Origin: Leishmania martiniquensis
Lineage: Eukaryota; Euglenozoa; Kinetoplastea; Trypanosomatida; Trypanosomatidae
Direction: 5' to 3'
Assembly (NCBI RefSeq): GCF_017916325.1
Contig: NC_090146.1
Span: forward strand, 315,001 to 379,000
DNA: 64,000 nt
Part shown: positions 28,790 to 38,985 of the stretch, piece after piece
Layout of the letters: each line of letters opens with the position of its first letter
How positions within the stretch are numbered: the first letter of the stretch is position 1
Notes under the pieces: generated by a model
The model's input: the letters and a program-made list of their open reading frames with translations, nothing else
The model's database searches: none
What the model was told of the DNA's origin: nothing
Position numbers and translations under genes: made by a program

Positions 28790-31700
28790 ATGCCGAGCAA
28801 GCAGCAATCGCAGTGCAAGACGCTCAACGGCACTAGCGGCAGCGCTGGCAAGTCACCGTCTTCATTAGCCAAGGTCTCGGTAACCGCCACGGCTTCGCCT
28901 GCGCCTGCACCGTCGACACCATCGCCACCGCTACCCTTCAGCTCGATACCGCGCGCCACCTCGGGGGACCGACTCATTGGCGTTGAAGTCAGCTCGAGCA
29001 TTCCGGCACTGATGAGCGAGCTCGGTGAGCTGCTACAGCAGACGCCTGGCAGTGGTGGTGGCAGCAGCAACAGCGGCGGCGTAGCGGGAGGGCTGTGGCG
29101 CGGCCAGAATGGCGGTCTTCTCTTTGAGCATCTCGAGGCCGCAGAAGCGTCGCCGAGCGAGACCTCCTCAGCGTCGCTTTTTGGCGGCATCGATTCGAAC
29201 CGTCGCGTTGAGCAGATCTCGCCCGGCGCGCTCGAGCGTCTCTCACAGGTGTTTAACTTGCAGCAGCGCCAGCCCTGCTTTGCGCCTTCGGCCGGCGGCA
29301 CGGGAGCGGTAGCGGGTGCTGGCACCGCATCGAGGTGCAGCTCCAGCGGCGGTGGCGCGGCTCCTGCGACGGTCGAGGTGCTTGACGACGAGGATGGCGA
29401 CGCGGACTCCGGGAGCGGCAGCAGCACAGCAGCCGATGAAGTCTTTCGGGCCGTGTACCGCGACGGCGGAGGTGATGGAGACGCGTCCTCTGCAGCCAGT
29501 CGGCGACACAATTTGGATGAGATGTTGGAAATGGTGCAGCGCAGCATCGGCAACTACGCTCGTGGTGGCAGCGGCGGGGCGGGGGACAAAGGAACGGGCG
29601 GCAGTGGTGACATTAGCTTCGACCCGTCTGCGTACTCAGACCCCCTCACCCAACTGGAGCTGTTCCGAGCCATGATGGTGGCCACGAGCAAGGGCCGAGG
29701 CAACAGCGGCGGCTCGGTGGCCGCGGCGCAGGAGGTCAAGGCCGGCGATGCCGAGTCCCGTCTTCGATCTGTCTCTGCTGGTGGCACCGCTGCGCGCGCC
29801 GGCGCCAACATGGATAGCGGCCTGCCAAGCCACTTTCGCAACTTCCTCGATGTCCTGAGCCCACAGCTGATCAGCCAGCTGATGCTTCAGCAGCGAGCAG
29901 CCAAGGCCGCTGGTGCCGGTGCAGGCAAAGCGGGGGAGGCGTCGGCAGCGGCGGCCGTCGCTGTGGCGCGTGAGGTGGACATGGCAACCAGCGGTGTGGC
30001 GAACCTATCAGACTTGCAGCAGCGCGTCGAACAAGTTCGCGGGCTCAGCAGCAGCACCCTCGAGGCGCTGGCAGAAGGCGAGGTGTCAGAAAACACGTCT
30101 CGTAGCCTGCGCGATCTTCTGCTTGGTGACCCGGCAGGCGCGGATGCGTCTGGGGCGGCTTCGCCGGAGCTAGAACTCAGCAGTGCCAAAGTGGGATACT
30201 GCTTAACCGAGGCCGCCGCCGTGGCCGTGTCGATGCTCTGGAGCTACCTCGGGAATCAGCAAAAAGAGGCGCCGCTGCTTCTCGGCTACACGCGCGAGGA
30301 GGCGCAGAGCCAATTCAACCTTCTCCTTTTTCGCCTGCGTCAGGAGCTGTTTTCGCAGCCGGCTGCGAGCTTGGAGGAGGTGAGCCGCTGCTTCGGCGGC
30401 TGCGTGCAGGCCGATGTCGAGGACATCTACCGCGCTATCAACGGCGTGGGCGTACTTCTCTTCTTCGCCTGCAAACCGCTTCCGTTGCTCGAGAAGACGT
30501 GCGGCGAGCTCCGCATCTCCCTCTCAGACTCGGCCAACACCGACTGCAACATCATGCCGGAGCTGATTGCCGAGAAGCTGGCCGCGTTCTTGTACCCGAT
30601 GAAGGAGGGAAAGCTTTCGTTTTCGCACCTCAGCTTTATCCCTCGCCTGCAGGTGCACGAGCACGCGCCGGGCAACTACACGTGCACAATCGACAACGCC
30701 AGTAATATGGGGCGGATGTTGCGCGAGCGGCTGCTCAGCAACCGTTTCAGCTGCAACAAGATCAAGTGGCGTGCCGCACTCGTGAGCGACAAGGGCGAGC
30801 TGCGGTTTCAGGTGTGGCACCGCCACACGACGCCGCTATCGCTTCACATTCTCGTTCGCACGTCAGAGCCGAAAAAGAAGAAGAAGGGTGGCGGTGGCAA
30901 CGCAGGTGCAAACGGCGCGGCTGGGGAGGAGAAGGATGCAGCTGCGACGGGCGCCACCGACGATGTGCGCGCCAGCTCCGCCCTCTTCGTGGAGCAGCAG
31001 GTGACAGCCGCACCGGGTGAGATGGTGGGCTTCACGCAAGACTTCATTGAACTGACCGTTGCGCTTAGCTCGCCAACAACTTTGCAACACGGCTACCGCA
31101 CGTACAATAAGGCTGACGACCGACTCGTGTTCCAGTTCTCGCTGCAGCTGAGCAGCGTGGACGGGGCACCGCTGGATGGCATCGCTGCATCAAACGTGAA
31201 CAGTAAAGCACCTTCGAAGCAGACGAACGAGGACCCGGAGCCTAGCGTGAGCGGCTCGACCGAGGGCAAGACAGACGGTGGCGAGTCAAAGGACGACCCG
31301 GACGCGGAGCTGTACGCGGCGCTGCGTCGTGTCAGTGACAGCGAGGCAGCCGCCCGTGCCGGGATCGAGGAAACGGCGAAGTGGGACTACCGCCACCTGC
31401 AGAACGACGAGTGCCGCGAGGCACACAGTGCGCGCCAGCGGGCAGAGGACCGAGAGCGTAAGGCGCTGCTGGCGAAGGTGGGGCCGACGCCTGAGTTGGT
31501 GAAAGAGGTGGAAAAGCTCAGCCAGTCCGTGCACGCTGCGCAGCAGCACATCGCGAAGCTCAATAGGGAGAAGAACAAAGACGAGAGGGAGGGTGAGAAA
31601 ACGGCGGAGAAGCTGGCGCAGCACCAGGCTGAGCTATCGTCGCTGCTGAGCAAGTTGGAATCGGGCGAGGAGGAGCTGTCGAGGCTGGAGGCAGAGACGA

Positions 31701-33025
31701 AGGCGGCCGAGGCTCGTATTGTCGAGAAGCGCGCGCGGCAGGCTCGGAAGGAGGCCAAGAAGGCGGAGCAGAGCCAATGGACGGCACTGAAGCGCGTGCT
31801 GGAGCCGACGTCCTCGACGACGCACCACGACACCCTCGCTATCAACGACTTTGGCAGTTTTTTGCAGTCGACACCGATTGCGGCGACCGCTGCGCCGTTG
31901 CAGCAACAGCAGCAATCAGCGGTGCTGTCTGCTGGCCCGTCGTCATCGTTGTTTGGCTCAAGCGCTGGGGGCGTTCCTGGCATGCCAACGCTCGCAGGCG
32001 GCTCCCGTTGCCTTGGCGCGTTCGGCACGGATCCCTTTTCTGCACGTGCGCCGATGAGTGGGTCGCCGAGCAGCGGTATGGCGAGCGCGACGCCGGTCTT
32101 TTCCACACAGCCAAAGATGACCTTGGGAAGCAGCAGCAGTCTCGGGAGCGCCAACGGCAGCACCAGCCCTGGAGCCACCGTCGGGGCCATTGGCAGCGGA
32201 CACACGCACATGAACGGCATGAGTGGCAATGCACATGGCGCCACGCCGTCACTTCAGGGGAATGTGCCACCCATGCTGCCGCCTTCGCCTGGGGTGGTGA
32301 ACAACGCGCCTGCTGCGGTGGGGAGTCGAAGCAGCCCTGCCTCTGCCATCAGCGTCCCGATTGGGAGCCCCGGGATGCCATTGCCGTGTGGCAACGGCGT
32401 CTCCGGGGGCATTGCGGTGGGCAATAGCGGCAGCGGCGGCGGGCTCTCCTTCGGACTTGCCCCATCCCTCTTCAGCACCAACCCGGTTAGCCATGCCCCC
32501 CACAGCGCGGGGGGAGGCGGCGCCAGCCCAAACCACAGCGTCCCCATCAATATGTACACGTCTCTGGATGCCAATGCCCAGCCCTTCAGCCCGTCGCCTC
32601 CGCCGACCGCGCCGGCAGCGGCGGCAAGTGTTGGTCGCACGACCCCGTCAGCGTCGTGCAATGGTGCAGGCAACACCAGCGGCAGTCACAGCAACAGCAA
32701 CACCGGTGGTATCGGCTTCGCCTTCACCGTAACAGCTGGCGCGCATCCTGGGCTGGCGGGGGCGCCGTCCTCTTCGATGTATCAAAGTGACCCGCCCGGC
32801 TTCTCCAGCGGCAGTGCGCACGACCTATCGGGCCACTCGCCATCGCCTTTCTCAACAACACCGATGTCCACCCCGGCTGCGAACGGCATCTATGGAATGG
32901 GTGTCGGGCGCCACGGTAGCCCGAACGACATTCCACCGCAGCCGCATTCGGCACTCCTACCTCCACGGCCGCACACCCCCAACGAGATCTTGAGCTTTTC
33001 GACGAGCCTTCAATGGCGCACCTGA
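28790..33025 (+). CDS. large orphan protein: ordered core, coiled coil, Gly/Ser/FG-containing tail
   Basis: A 1411-residue protein from ATG 28790, the only ATG near the start of the frame. Residues 1-460 are mostly Ser/Gly/Ala-rich with short helical patches. Residues about 470-790 form an ordered core: LTEAAAVAVSMLWSYLGNQQ, GVGVLLFFACKPLPLLEKTC and a probable beta-rich part (NKIKWRAALVSDKGELRFQVWHR; LVFQFSLQL). A Lys run and Gly/Ala insert (PKKKKKGGGG, about 694-735) split the beta-rich part. A charged coiled coil covers about 850-1000 (VEKLSQSVHAAQQHIAKLNRE, then ELSSLLSKLESGEEELSRLE). The rest is a Gly/Ser/Pro-rich tail with scattered FG pairs (SSLFGSS, LGAFGTD, LSFGLAPSLF). The beta-rich part could be a TRAF/MATH-like sandwich, but I am not sure. 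FG pairs are too few to call it a nucleoporin. Function unknown. Confidence 0.8.
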   Translation: MPSKQQSQCKTLNGTSGSAGKSPSSLAKVSVTATASPAPAPSTPSPPLPFSSIPRATSGDRLIGVEVSSSIPALMSELGELLQQTPGSGGGSSNSGGVAGGLWRGQNGGLLFEHLEAAEASPSETSSASLFGGIDSNRRVEQISPGALERLSQVFNLQQRQPCFAPSAGGTGAVAGAGTASRCSSSGGGAAPATVEVLDDEDGDADSGSGSSTAADEVFRAVYRDGGGDGDASSAASRRHNLDEMLEMVQRSIGNYARGGSGGAGDKGTGGSGDISFDPSAYSDPLTQLELFRAMMVATSKGRGNSGGSVAAAQEVKAGDAESRLRSVSAGGTAARAGANMDSGLPSHFRNFLDVLSPQLISQLMLQQRAAKAAGAGAGKAGEASAAAAVAVAREVDMATSGVANLSDLQQRVEQVRGLSSSTLEALAEGEVSENTSRSLRDLLLGDPAGADASGAASPELELSSAKVGYCLTEAAAVAVSMLWSYLGNQQKEAPLLLGYTREEAQSQFNLLLFRLRQELFSQPAASLEEVSRCFGGCVQADVEDIYRAINGVGVLLFFACKPLPLLEKTCGELRISLSDSANTDCNIMPELIAEKLAAFLYPMKEGKLSFSHLSFIPRLQVHEHAPGNYTCTIDNASNMGRMLRERLLSNRFSCNKIKWRAALVSDKGELRFQVWHRHTTPLSLHILVRTSEPKKKKKGGGGNAGANGAAGEEKDAAATGATDDVRASSALFVEQQVTAAPGEMVGFTQDFIELTVALSSPTTLQHGYRTYNKADDRLVFQFSLQLSSVDGAPLDGIAASNVNSKAPSKQTNEDPEPSVSGSTEGKTDGGESKDDPDAELYAALRRVSDSEAAARAGIEETAKWDYRHLQNDECREAHSARQRAEDRERKALLAKVGPTPELVKEVEKLSQSVHAAQQHIAKLNREKNKDEREGEKTAEKLAQHQAELSSLLSKLESGEEELSRLEAETKAAEARIVEKRARQARKEAKKAEQSQWTALKRVLEPTSSTTHHDTLAINDFGSFLQSTPIAATAAPLQQQQQSAVLSAGPSSSLFGSSAGGVPGMPTLAGGSRCLGAFGTDPFSARAPMSGSPSSGMASATPVFSTQPKMTLGSSSSLGSANGSTSPGATVGAIGSGHTHMNGMSGNAHGATPSLQGNVPPMLPPSPGVVNNAPAAVGSRSSPASAISVPIGSPGMPLPCGNGVSGGIAVGNSGSGGGLSFGLAPSLFSTNPVSHAPHSAGGGGASPNHSVPINMYTSLDANAQPFSPSPPPTAPAAAASVGRTTPSASCNGAGNTSGSHSNSNTGGIGFAFTVTAGAHPGLAGAPSSSMYQSDPPGFSSGSAHDLSGHSPSPFSTTPMSTPAANGIYGMGVGRHGSPNDIPPQPHSALLPPRPHTPNEILSFSTSLQWRT

Positions 33026-35628
33026 GGAGTAGGGAGGAGAGGTTTGGGGGGAGGGAGACGCACGGGATGGTCACGGGTGTGTAGAAGTGGAGCGCGCACG
33101 GTTCTGCAACTGGCATCTTCTTCTTTTCCGTTTACTTGCTTTGGTGCCTCTCTCTCTCGCTACACTCGGATGCCGGAGTGAAGGGGCGGAAGAAGAGAGG
33201 GAGGAGGGGAAGGGGCGACGCGTTTCAGCTGGTGCAGGTGCCGAATGGCAGGAGATGAAGGGCGCTTTCTCTTCCTTTTTTTTTTGCACGCGTGCTAGTG
33301 TGTCTGTGTGTGTGTGTGGGGAGGTGGGTAGCATGGCAACAGGTGCGTTTGGCGGGGAGAAGTGACGACGAAAAATAGGGGCAGGGAAAAGAAGCAGTGA
33401 CGTATCACGAGGGGGCTTCTGCCGCTGCCATAATAGAGTCGGATGTGCGCGCGGTCGGCCACAGCCACACGATTTGCCAGGGGCAGATGACGTCCAGCGC
33501 CTTATTGGCGTGACTTGCTTCGCTGGCCTGTCTTGGTGCAGCGTTCCTCTTCACCCTCTCACCCAACCTCTATACACGTTGTGGTGGGGCGAGAGAGAGT
33601 GACACAGGGGGAGAGGGAGGGCAGGCGCATCTCTGTCTACCAGCCTCTGTGCGTTTGTGTGTCTTGTCACGGCGCCCTCCTCCCTCCCCGACACCCTTTG
33701 CTCAAGCTTCATTCGGGACGACCGTTTCTCGTTGACGCTCTCTGACACGCAGCCCTCCGTTGCCCCCTTCCCCCCTTCCCCTCCTTTCCCTCTCCGTTCC
33801 GTTTGCTGTTGGTGCTTTTTTTGGTCGCCTTTCGTGTGCGCACTGGTGCCTGTACTTTGCTGCGTTGCATTATGCCATCGCTGCATCTTGTCAACACACT
33901 CCTCTCTCTTCCCTTCCCCGTCCCTCGCTCCAGTCGCTCGGTGGGCTGGCCACCTGCTTCTCTCACGCCCCCCCCATCCCTTCCCTTCCCTTCCCTTCTT
34001 TTTTTAGCTTTGCTGACTTCTTCCGCCCCTCCCCCTCCCCCACTCCCAATGTGTTTGTGTGTGTGTTTTCGTTTTTCCTGCGTGTACGTGCGCCTTTGCT
34101 CTCTGTCTCTGTCTCTGTCTCTGTGGGTGTGGGCGATTCACCTTCATCTTCTTCATCTTCCCCTTCTCCTTTTCTCCTCCGTGTGGTTGCTGTACTCACG
34201 GCTTCTCTCTTTCTCTCGCGCTTCCCTTTTCTTTTCCATTGGTGTGCCGATGTGTGCGTGTGTGTTGCCCTTTTTGTTGTTGTTCGTTGGCTCTCCCCGT
34301 TTGTTGCTGGCTAGCGGACTCCCTCATCAGCCGTGTGGCATCGGCCTCCCTCTCCTCGTAGCTCAGCGGCCTATGGATGTGTGCTCAGACGCACATTTGC
34401 CCCCTCCCCTCCCCTCCCCCCCACACACACGCACACACGTACACTTACACCCGAGTTCATGCACAACTACCACTGTTGTATCATCGGCTAGATGAGCACA
34501 CCCGCGTACACGCCTGACTCAAGGCGCGGCTGGGCATGGCTGCGCACACAGATAACCTCAAGTAGACAGGAGTGGATGATGCGAAAACTCAGCGTCCACT
34601 CCTGCCCATCTATCCGTCTGCCTCTCCCTCTCCCTCTCCCTCTCCCTGCCTTTGTGTATGTGTGTGTGTGCGCGCGTGCATGTGCGTGTCAGCCGCCTCT
34701 CTTTTCCCTTTCCATTGTTAATATGAATGGCTAACGTGAAGCAATACACACAATATATCTCTCGGTCTAGCCAAGGCAACTGGGCGCACGCGCCTCCCTC
34801 CCTCGTGAGCGCTCTAGATGGGGTGCAAGTGCTTCTCTTCTTCGCCTCCCCCTCGCTCACTCTTTCACGCCGGCCGAGAAAGAGGGAGCGCGCGAGGCTG
34901 AATGAGAGAGCTGAGTGAAGCGCGGCGTGCCTGTGCGTGTGTTGTGCTCGGGTGCCGAGGGTTTCGCCGGTCAACATCAGCCCATCACTGCCTCCGCCTG
35001 CCTTCACACGCGTGGCGTGCGAGCTCTGCGATGTCGCTGCCGTTTCGACCATCAGCCCGAGCTTCTCATAGACCCGCTTCCACCAATCGCCTGCAGTGCC
35101 CCCCCCTTCCCCTTCCGCCTCCCTTCACTCCGCCATCGCGCGCATTCTCTGCGTAATGGCTGCTGGTGGCCACGGCTCTCCGAACACCGGAGGGAGACAG
35201 GCCGCCATCTCTCCCTTCCTCTCTCTCTTAGAGCGGGTGTGCATTGATCAGCATCGCCGCTCCCCTCTCCCATCCGCATTCCCCTTTCCTCGAGTGCGCG
35301 CCAGCCTCGTAGCTGCTGCAGGCAGACACACGCAAGTCTAGTGTTGCGCTACTGCGCAGGGGGGCTCCCATCTGCATCATCCTTCCTATGAAGGCGCTCA
35401 CCAATAAACGTGTCTCACCGAGCAAGCGTTCTGGCCACCTCCTTGTCATCAGGGTGGTGGTGGTGTCTCTCTCTCTCTGTTAGAGGGCGGAGATAGAGGG
35501 AAGGAGGAGACGGGGCGGCCCGCGACTCAGCCCTCCGATTGCCGCTTCGCCTTTCCCCTTCAAGCGGCGCGATCTCTTTTTCCGTCTGTGTCTTTCCTTT
35601 TATTTTCTTGTTTTCATGCTCGCTTGTC
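33026..35628 (+). other. intergenic spacer / UTRs
   Basis: No gene supported. It contains T run 33276-33285, TG run 33300-33317, C/T-dominated sequence at 33660-34480 including (tctctg)n at about 34100-34121, (ctccct)n at 34622-34650, and a TG/CG run at 34655-34690. The end forms the 5' leader of the hydrolase gene, with a tract and AG 35563-35564. Confidence 0.65.
34620..34651. repeat. (CTCCCT)n microsatellite
   Basis: About five copies of a 6-bp unit, following gcc. It is one of several hexamer pyrimidine repeats in this spacer; another of the tctctg type lies near 34100-34121. Confidence 0.7.
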
Positions 35629-35819
35629 ATGCTGTACGCGACAGCCTTCACGTGCATTCACGTGGCTGTACACGTGATGCTGTACGCCTTTCCGCGTTGG
35701 CTGTGGATCGCATGTGTGCGGGAGCCGCTTCGGGTGCTCTCGGCCCTGCTCGGCGCCAGCCTTTTCACACAGGACCCAAGCGAAGAGCGGCGCGTGCACA
35801 TTTTCGGCCCAGCCGGTAG
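35616..35819 (+). other. possible overlapping upstream ORF (67 codons)
   Basis: ATG 35616 lies 13 bases before the hydrolase start and in another frame, with its ORF running well into the coding region to 35819. It lies downstream of the likely acceptor AG 35563-35564, so the mRNA would include it. Its context is weak (T at -3), whereas ATG 35629 has G at -3. It probably does not encode a functional protein but could reduce translation. Confidence 0.4.
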
Positions 35820-37068
35820 TGGCGCAGTGTCGCCGCGAGCGCGCGTGAGGGAGCGCTTTGGGGTCACCGAGGCGCAGCTGTCGAACCCCATCGCGCGCCA
35901 CGGCGTAGTATCGAAATCGCTCGACGATGCATCGCCGGCGTGCCTGCGGTACAACGGACCGTTGTACAATGGCCACGTGCACACTATCCTCGGTGCGCTT
36001 CGGCCACCCCTCGACCTTCGCGCGCCGGAGCGCGAAGTGGTGCCGTCGTACGATGGCAACCCTATTTGCCTTGACTGGTGGCTACCGGCAAACGCGGAGA
36101 CGGCTGCCGCGACGGCAAGCGTCGGCTCTGCGACCGTGTGCGTGCGCGCGCTCGTCGTCATTTTGCCGGGGCTCACAGGGAGCTCTCGAGAGTCTTATGT
36201 ACGCCGCATGGCGCGACAGCTCATGGGGGCAAACATGGCCGTCTGTGTGCTGAACGCGCGTGGTGTGGCAGACACTCCGCTGGAGAAGCCGCAAATCTTC
36301 AGCGCGCTCTTCACGAAGGACCTTCGTTATTTGATGCAAACCTACTTGACACGTGACCGGATGCAGGAGCGCTTCCGGTGCCGCAGACCACCGCTGAAGA
36401 GCGAGCATGATGATGCAGACGCCCTGCCGATCATCGGTGTCGCCTTCTCGCTGGGTGGGTTGATCGTGACGAACTATGTGAGTGAGCAGGGGGAGGCGGA
36501 GGCGCCAAGCGGCTTCGATGCTGTCTACTCCATCACCTCTCCACACAACGTGCGCGATGGGGCGGCGGCGTTGCGCATGCCGCTGACGCAGTTCCTCTAC
36601 GGCTCGACTCTGCTTAAGGGGCTTCGGGATTACTACAAGCGACATGAGAAAGTGCTACAGGACCTGCCCGGCGTCGACAAGAAGATCTTTGCAGGCGGCG
36701 CCTCGATGCTGGTGAAGCGGTTGCGCACTGTGCAGGACTTCGACGAATACATCACGGGACCGCACTTTGGCTTCCCCGGTGCTAAGGCGTACTACGCCGC
36801 CGCCAGCAACTTCCGCCGACTCCACCACTCCCACACGCCACAGGTCTGTGTGGTAGCCGCCAACGACCCTGTCTGTGGCACCCCACAACCGGCGCCGCTT
36901 TGGCTGCACCTCATTGACCGGCACCCTGGCGGGCTCATCTACGTGGAGATGCCGGCCGGCGGTCATCTTGGCTTCCTTGGATGCCCGTGGAGCGAGTGGA
37001 CGCAGGCGCCGAACGAGATGGAGCGCTTTGTCTTGCGCTCACTCCTTCACTTCATCGAGTCGCCCTGA
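35629..37068 (+). CDS. alpha/beta hydrolase, ABHD1/ABHD3/YheT (EMB8) family
   Basis: A 479-residue protein from ATG 35629; the frame is open further back but only via a TTG. The N-terminus is hydrophobic (CIHVAVHVMLYAFPRWLWIA), probably a membrane anchor or signal-anchor. The hydrolase core follows in family order: oxyanion-loop motif ILPGLTGSSRESYVR (about 178-192), NARGVADTPLEKP (normally N-x-RG), nucleophile elbow GVAFSLGG with Ser274, acid VVAANDPVCG with Asp413, and histidine motif PAGGHLGFLG with His446. The family usually has G-x-S-x-G at the elbow; here the residue two before the Ser is Ala (AFSLG). Relatives include phospholipases and esterases acting on medium-chain phosphatidylcholine or acetylated lipids. 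The substrate here is unknown. Confidence 0.88.
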   Translation: MLYATAFTCIHVAVHVMLYAFPRWLWIACVREPLRVLSALLGASLFTQDPSEERRVHIFGPAGSGAVSPRARVRERFGVTEAQLSNPIARHGVVSKSLDDASPACLRYNGPLYNGHVHTILGALRPPLDLRAPEREVVPSYDGNPICLDWWLPANAETAAATASVGSATVCVRALVVILPGLTGSSRESYVRRMARQLMGANMAVCVLNARGVADTPLEKPQIFSALFTKDLRYLMQTYLTRDRMQERFRCRRPPLKSEHDDADALPIIGVAFSLGGLIVTNYVSEQGEAEAPSGFDAVYSITSPHNVRDGAAALRMPLTQFLYGSTLLKGLRDYYKRHEKVLQDLPGVDKKIFAGGASMLVKRLRTVQDFDEYITGPHFGFPGAKAYYAAASNFRRLHHSHTPQVCVVAANDPVCGTPQPAPLWLHLIDRHPGGLIYVEMPAGGHLGFLGCPWSEWTQAPNEMERFVLRSLLHFIESP

Positions 37069-38486
37069 TGCGCTGGATGTAGGGGCGGGGGGAGGGGGAG
37101 TACTGAGTGCTGAATAACGTGTGTGCGGGATTGATCCCCAGCGGAGGCGTTGGTCGGCTGCCGCATCGGTGGCGCGCTGGCCCGATCATGGTGTGTGTGT
37201 GTGTGTGGAGGGGCGCCGGAAACTACGCCTCTTCCGCCTCCTCTGAGATGCGCGAAACGGTCGTTGGGGCAGAGAGACGAGGGTGGCAGCTCGTGCCGGC
37301 GTGGCGGGGGAGATGGTGGAAAGGTGGGGGAGGCTGATGCTGTGCGAGGTGATGGTTGGCTGATCCTGGCGATCCGGTGTGACACGGTAGACCGCCTTGG
37401 ACTGGACTCGCCCCGCGCCGTTCGCGTCACATAGCCGCAAGCGTCTCTTCTGTGGAGGTCATTTGTCCTTCTTTCTGCCGCCTTTCCCCCGACCATCCAG
37501 CCTCTTCGAATGGGCATCCACAACCACCTCTCGCAGGCCTCTCTGCCTCGGCTAACGGCACGCGTTCCTACAAGAGCCTCTCCGGACGCGCATGGGAACT
37601 CTTCGCGGCTTCCCTTTTCCGTTCTGTGAGACTATGATGGTCTGTGTCACACGCACGCGCACGAATGCCGGCGACCAACACTGCGCCCCCTCCCCCCCTC
37701 GTGTTCGCCTGAGGTGCTCTTCGGCACCGCGGCCTTCGAGGGCGCTTGGGGCCGGAGAGGAGTCCGCGCTGAGTCTTCCTCTTTCGTCGGAGCGTCGGTG
37801 GCCCCCTGATGGATAGTGAGTGGGGGAGGTGTGTGCGTGTGGGGGGGATGAAGCGCCCGAAAAAAAGGGGGCGCGTTAAAAAAAAAGAAACGGACGAGAG
37901 AGGGAGGGAAGGGAAAAAAACGGTATGCGCGCCATACGCGCCTCTTGAGGCGGAGAAGGAAAGGGGTGGCGAGGCTGGGACTGCATCGAGGCGCAGTCAT
38001 TGTACGGAGGCGGAAGCGCATCCGCACAAGACTCACAAGGTGGGGCAGCCGAGCACTCACTGAATTTACTTCTGTCTACGTGGATGTCTCGTGGATGCGC
38101 CGTTATAATATGGGTTGCTCTGCACGGCATATGCAATGGCATCTATCACGTCTTGTTCGCTTCCAGTGATGACGTTTTCTTCGCCTCATCTCTTTTCTCT
38201 CTCTTCGCCGTGTCTGCCGGCATGCGCGGTGACTCGCTTGGAATTCCGGCGCCTCCTCCTGCGAGTGAGACGCAGCCTTTGGCGCACCATGCCGCGTCTT
38301 CTGTTAACCCCCCTGCTCTCTCTCTGTGTGTAGGGGCGCGTGTGCCGCACTTGACCGCAGAGAGACATACACACGCTTCCTGTCCCTGCGCGCGTTAGCA
38401 GCGCCTCCCCCCCCAATACCACTTCCCCAGCTGACTCGCCGCCGCATCTCGCAGTTTCGACGAAGCTACGAAGCGCTGCTTTACGG

Positions 38487-38510
38487 CTCATGAGCGCTTT
38501 CGCTCATGAG
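38487..38510. repeat. perfect hairpin, 10-bp stem
   Basis: The sequence ctcatgagcg is followed by a cttt loop and then cgctcatgag. The arms are exact reverse complements. Confidence 0.8.
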
Positions 38511-38957
38511 TGTCATACACGCGGCAGACATTGGTGGCGCGAATCGGTCGCTTACTGGAGCATAGACTGGCGGTGCGTGGAGAGCAGAGGCCTCTGTTGG
38601 GTGCAGCCGCGAGCACGCTAGCCTTGCAGGCAAGCCAGCAAGGGCAACCGCCGCGGTAGCGTCGCCGGAGTTCGCGCAGCAGGCCTGCGACGGCCTTGAG
38701 CCCATTTACGTGAGCGAGGCGCCCAAGGAGGACGATACGACTCGGCAAAGCACTGCACACTGGCAATCATGAGCTGCACATGCCTTCTGCCACCTCGCGC
38801 GATACGAGGCACTGATTCCAGCCGTCCCACTCCCTGTGCCCGCACCGCGTAGCACATGCTTTCCTGCCCAAGCTCCTACTGGTAGACCGAAGACGTGTGC
38901 CGCTTGCTGCGAGCACATGCAGCGGGCACCCTTCCACGTGTGTGCGGTCATCGCGCG

Positions 38958-38985
38958 AGGAGCCGGCGACGTGACGCCGGCTCCT
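38958..38985. repeat. perfect hairpin, 11-bp GC-rich stem
   Basis: The sequence aggagccggcg is followed by an acgtga loop and then cgccggctcct. The arms are exact reverse complements. No U-run follows, so it is not a terminator-like element. Confidence 0.8.

Noticed and set aside
28396..29553. 385-residue ORF on the - strand, and similar long antisense ORFs (for example 50210-51157, 31387-32244, 44023-44763)
   Set aside because: They lie inside strong + strand genes and arise from GC-rich codon usage on the opposite strand; no recognisable motif, and no other evidence for - strand genes.
35539..35628. N-terminal extension of the hydrolase
   Set aside because: It begins at TTG and includes the pyrimidine tract and acceptor AG; the first in-frame ATG is 35629.
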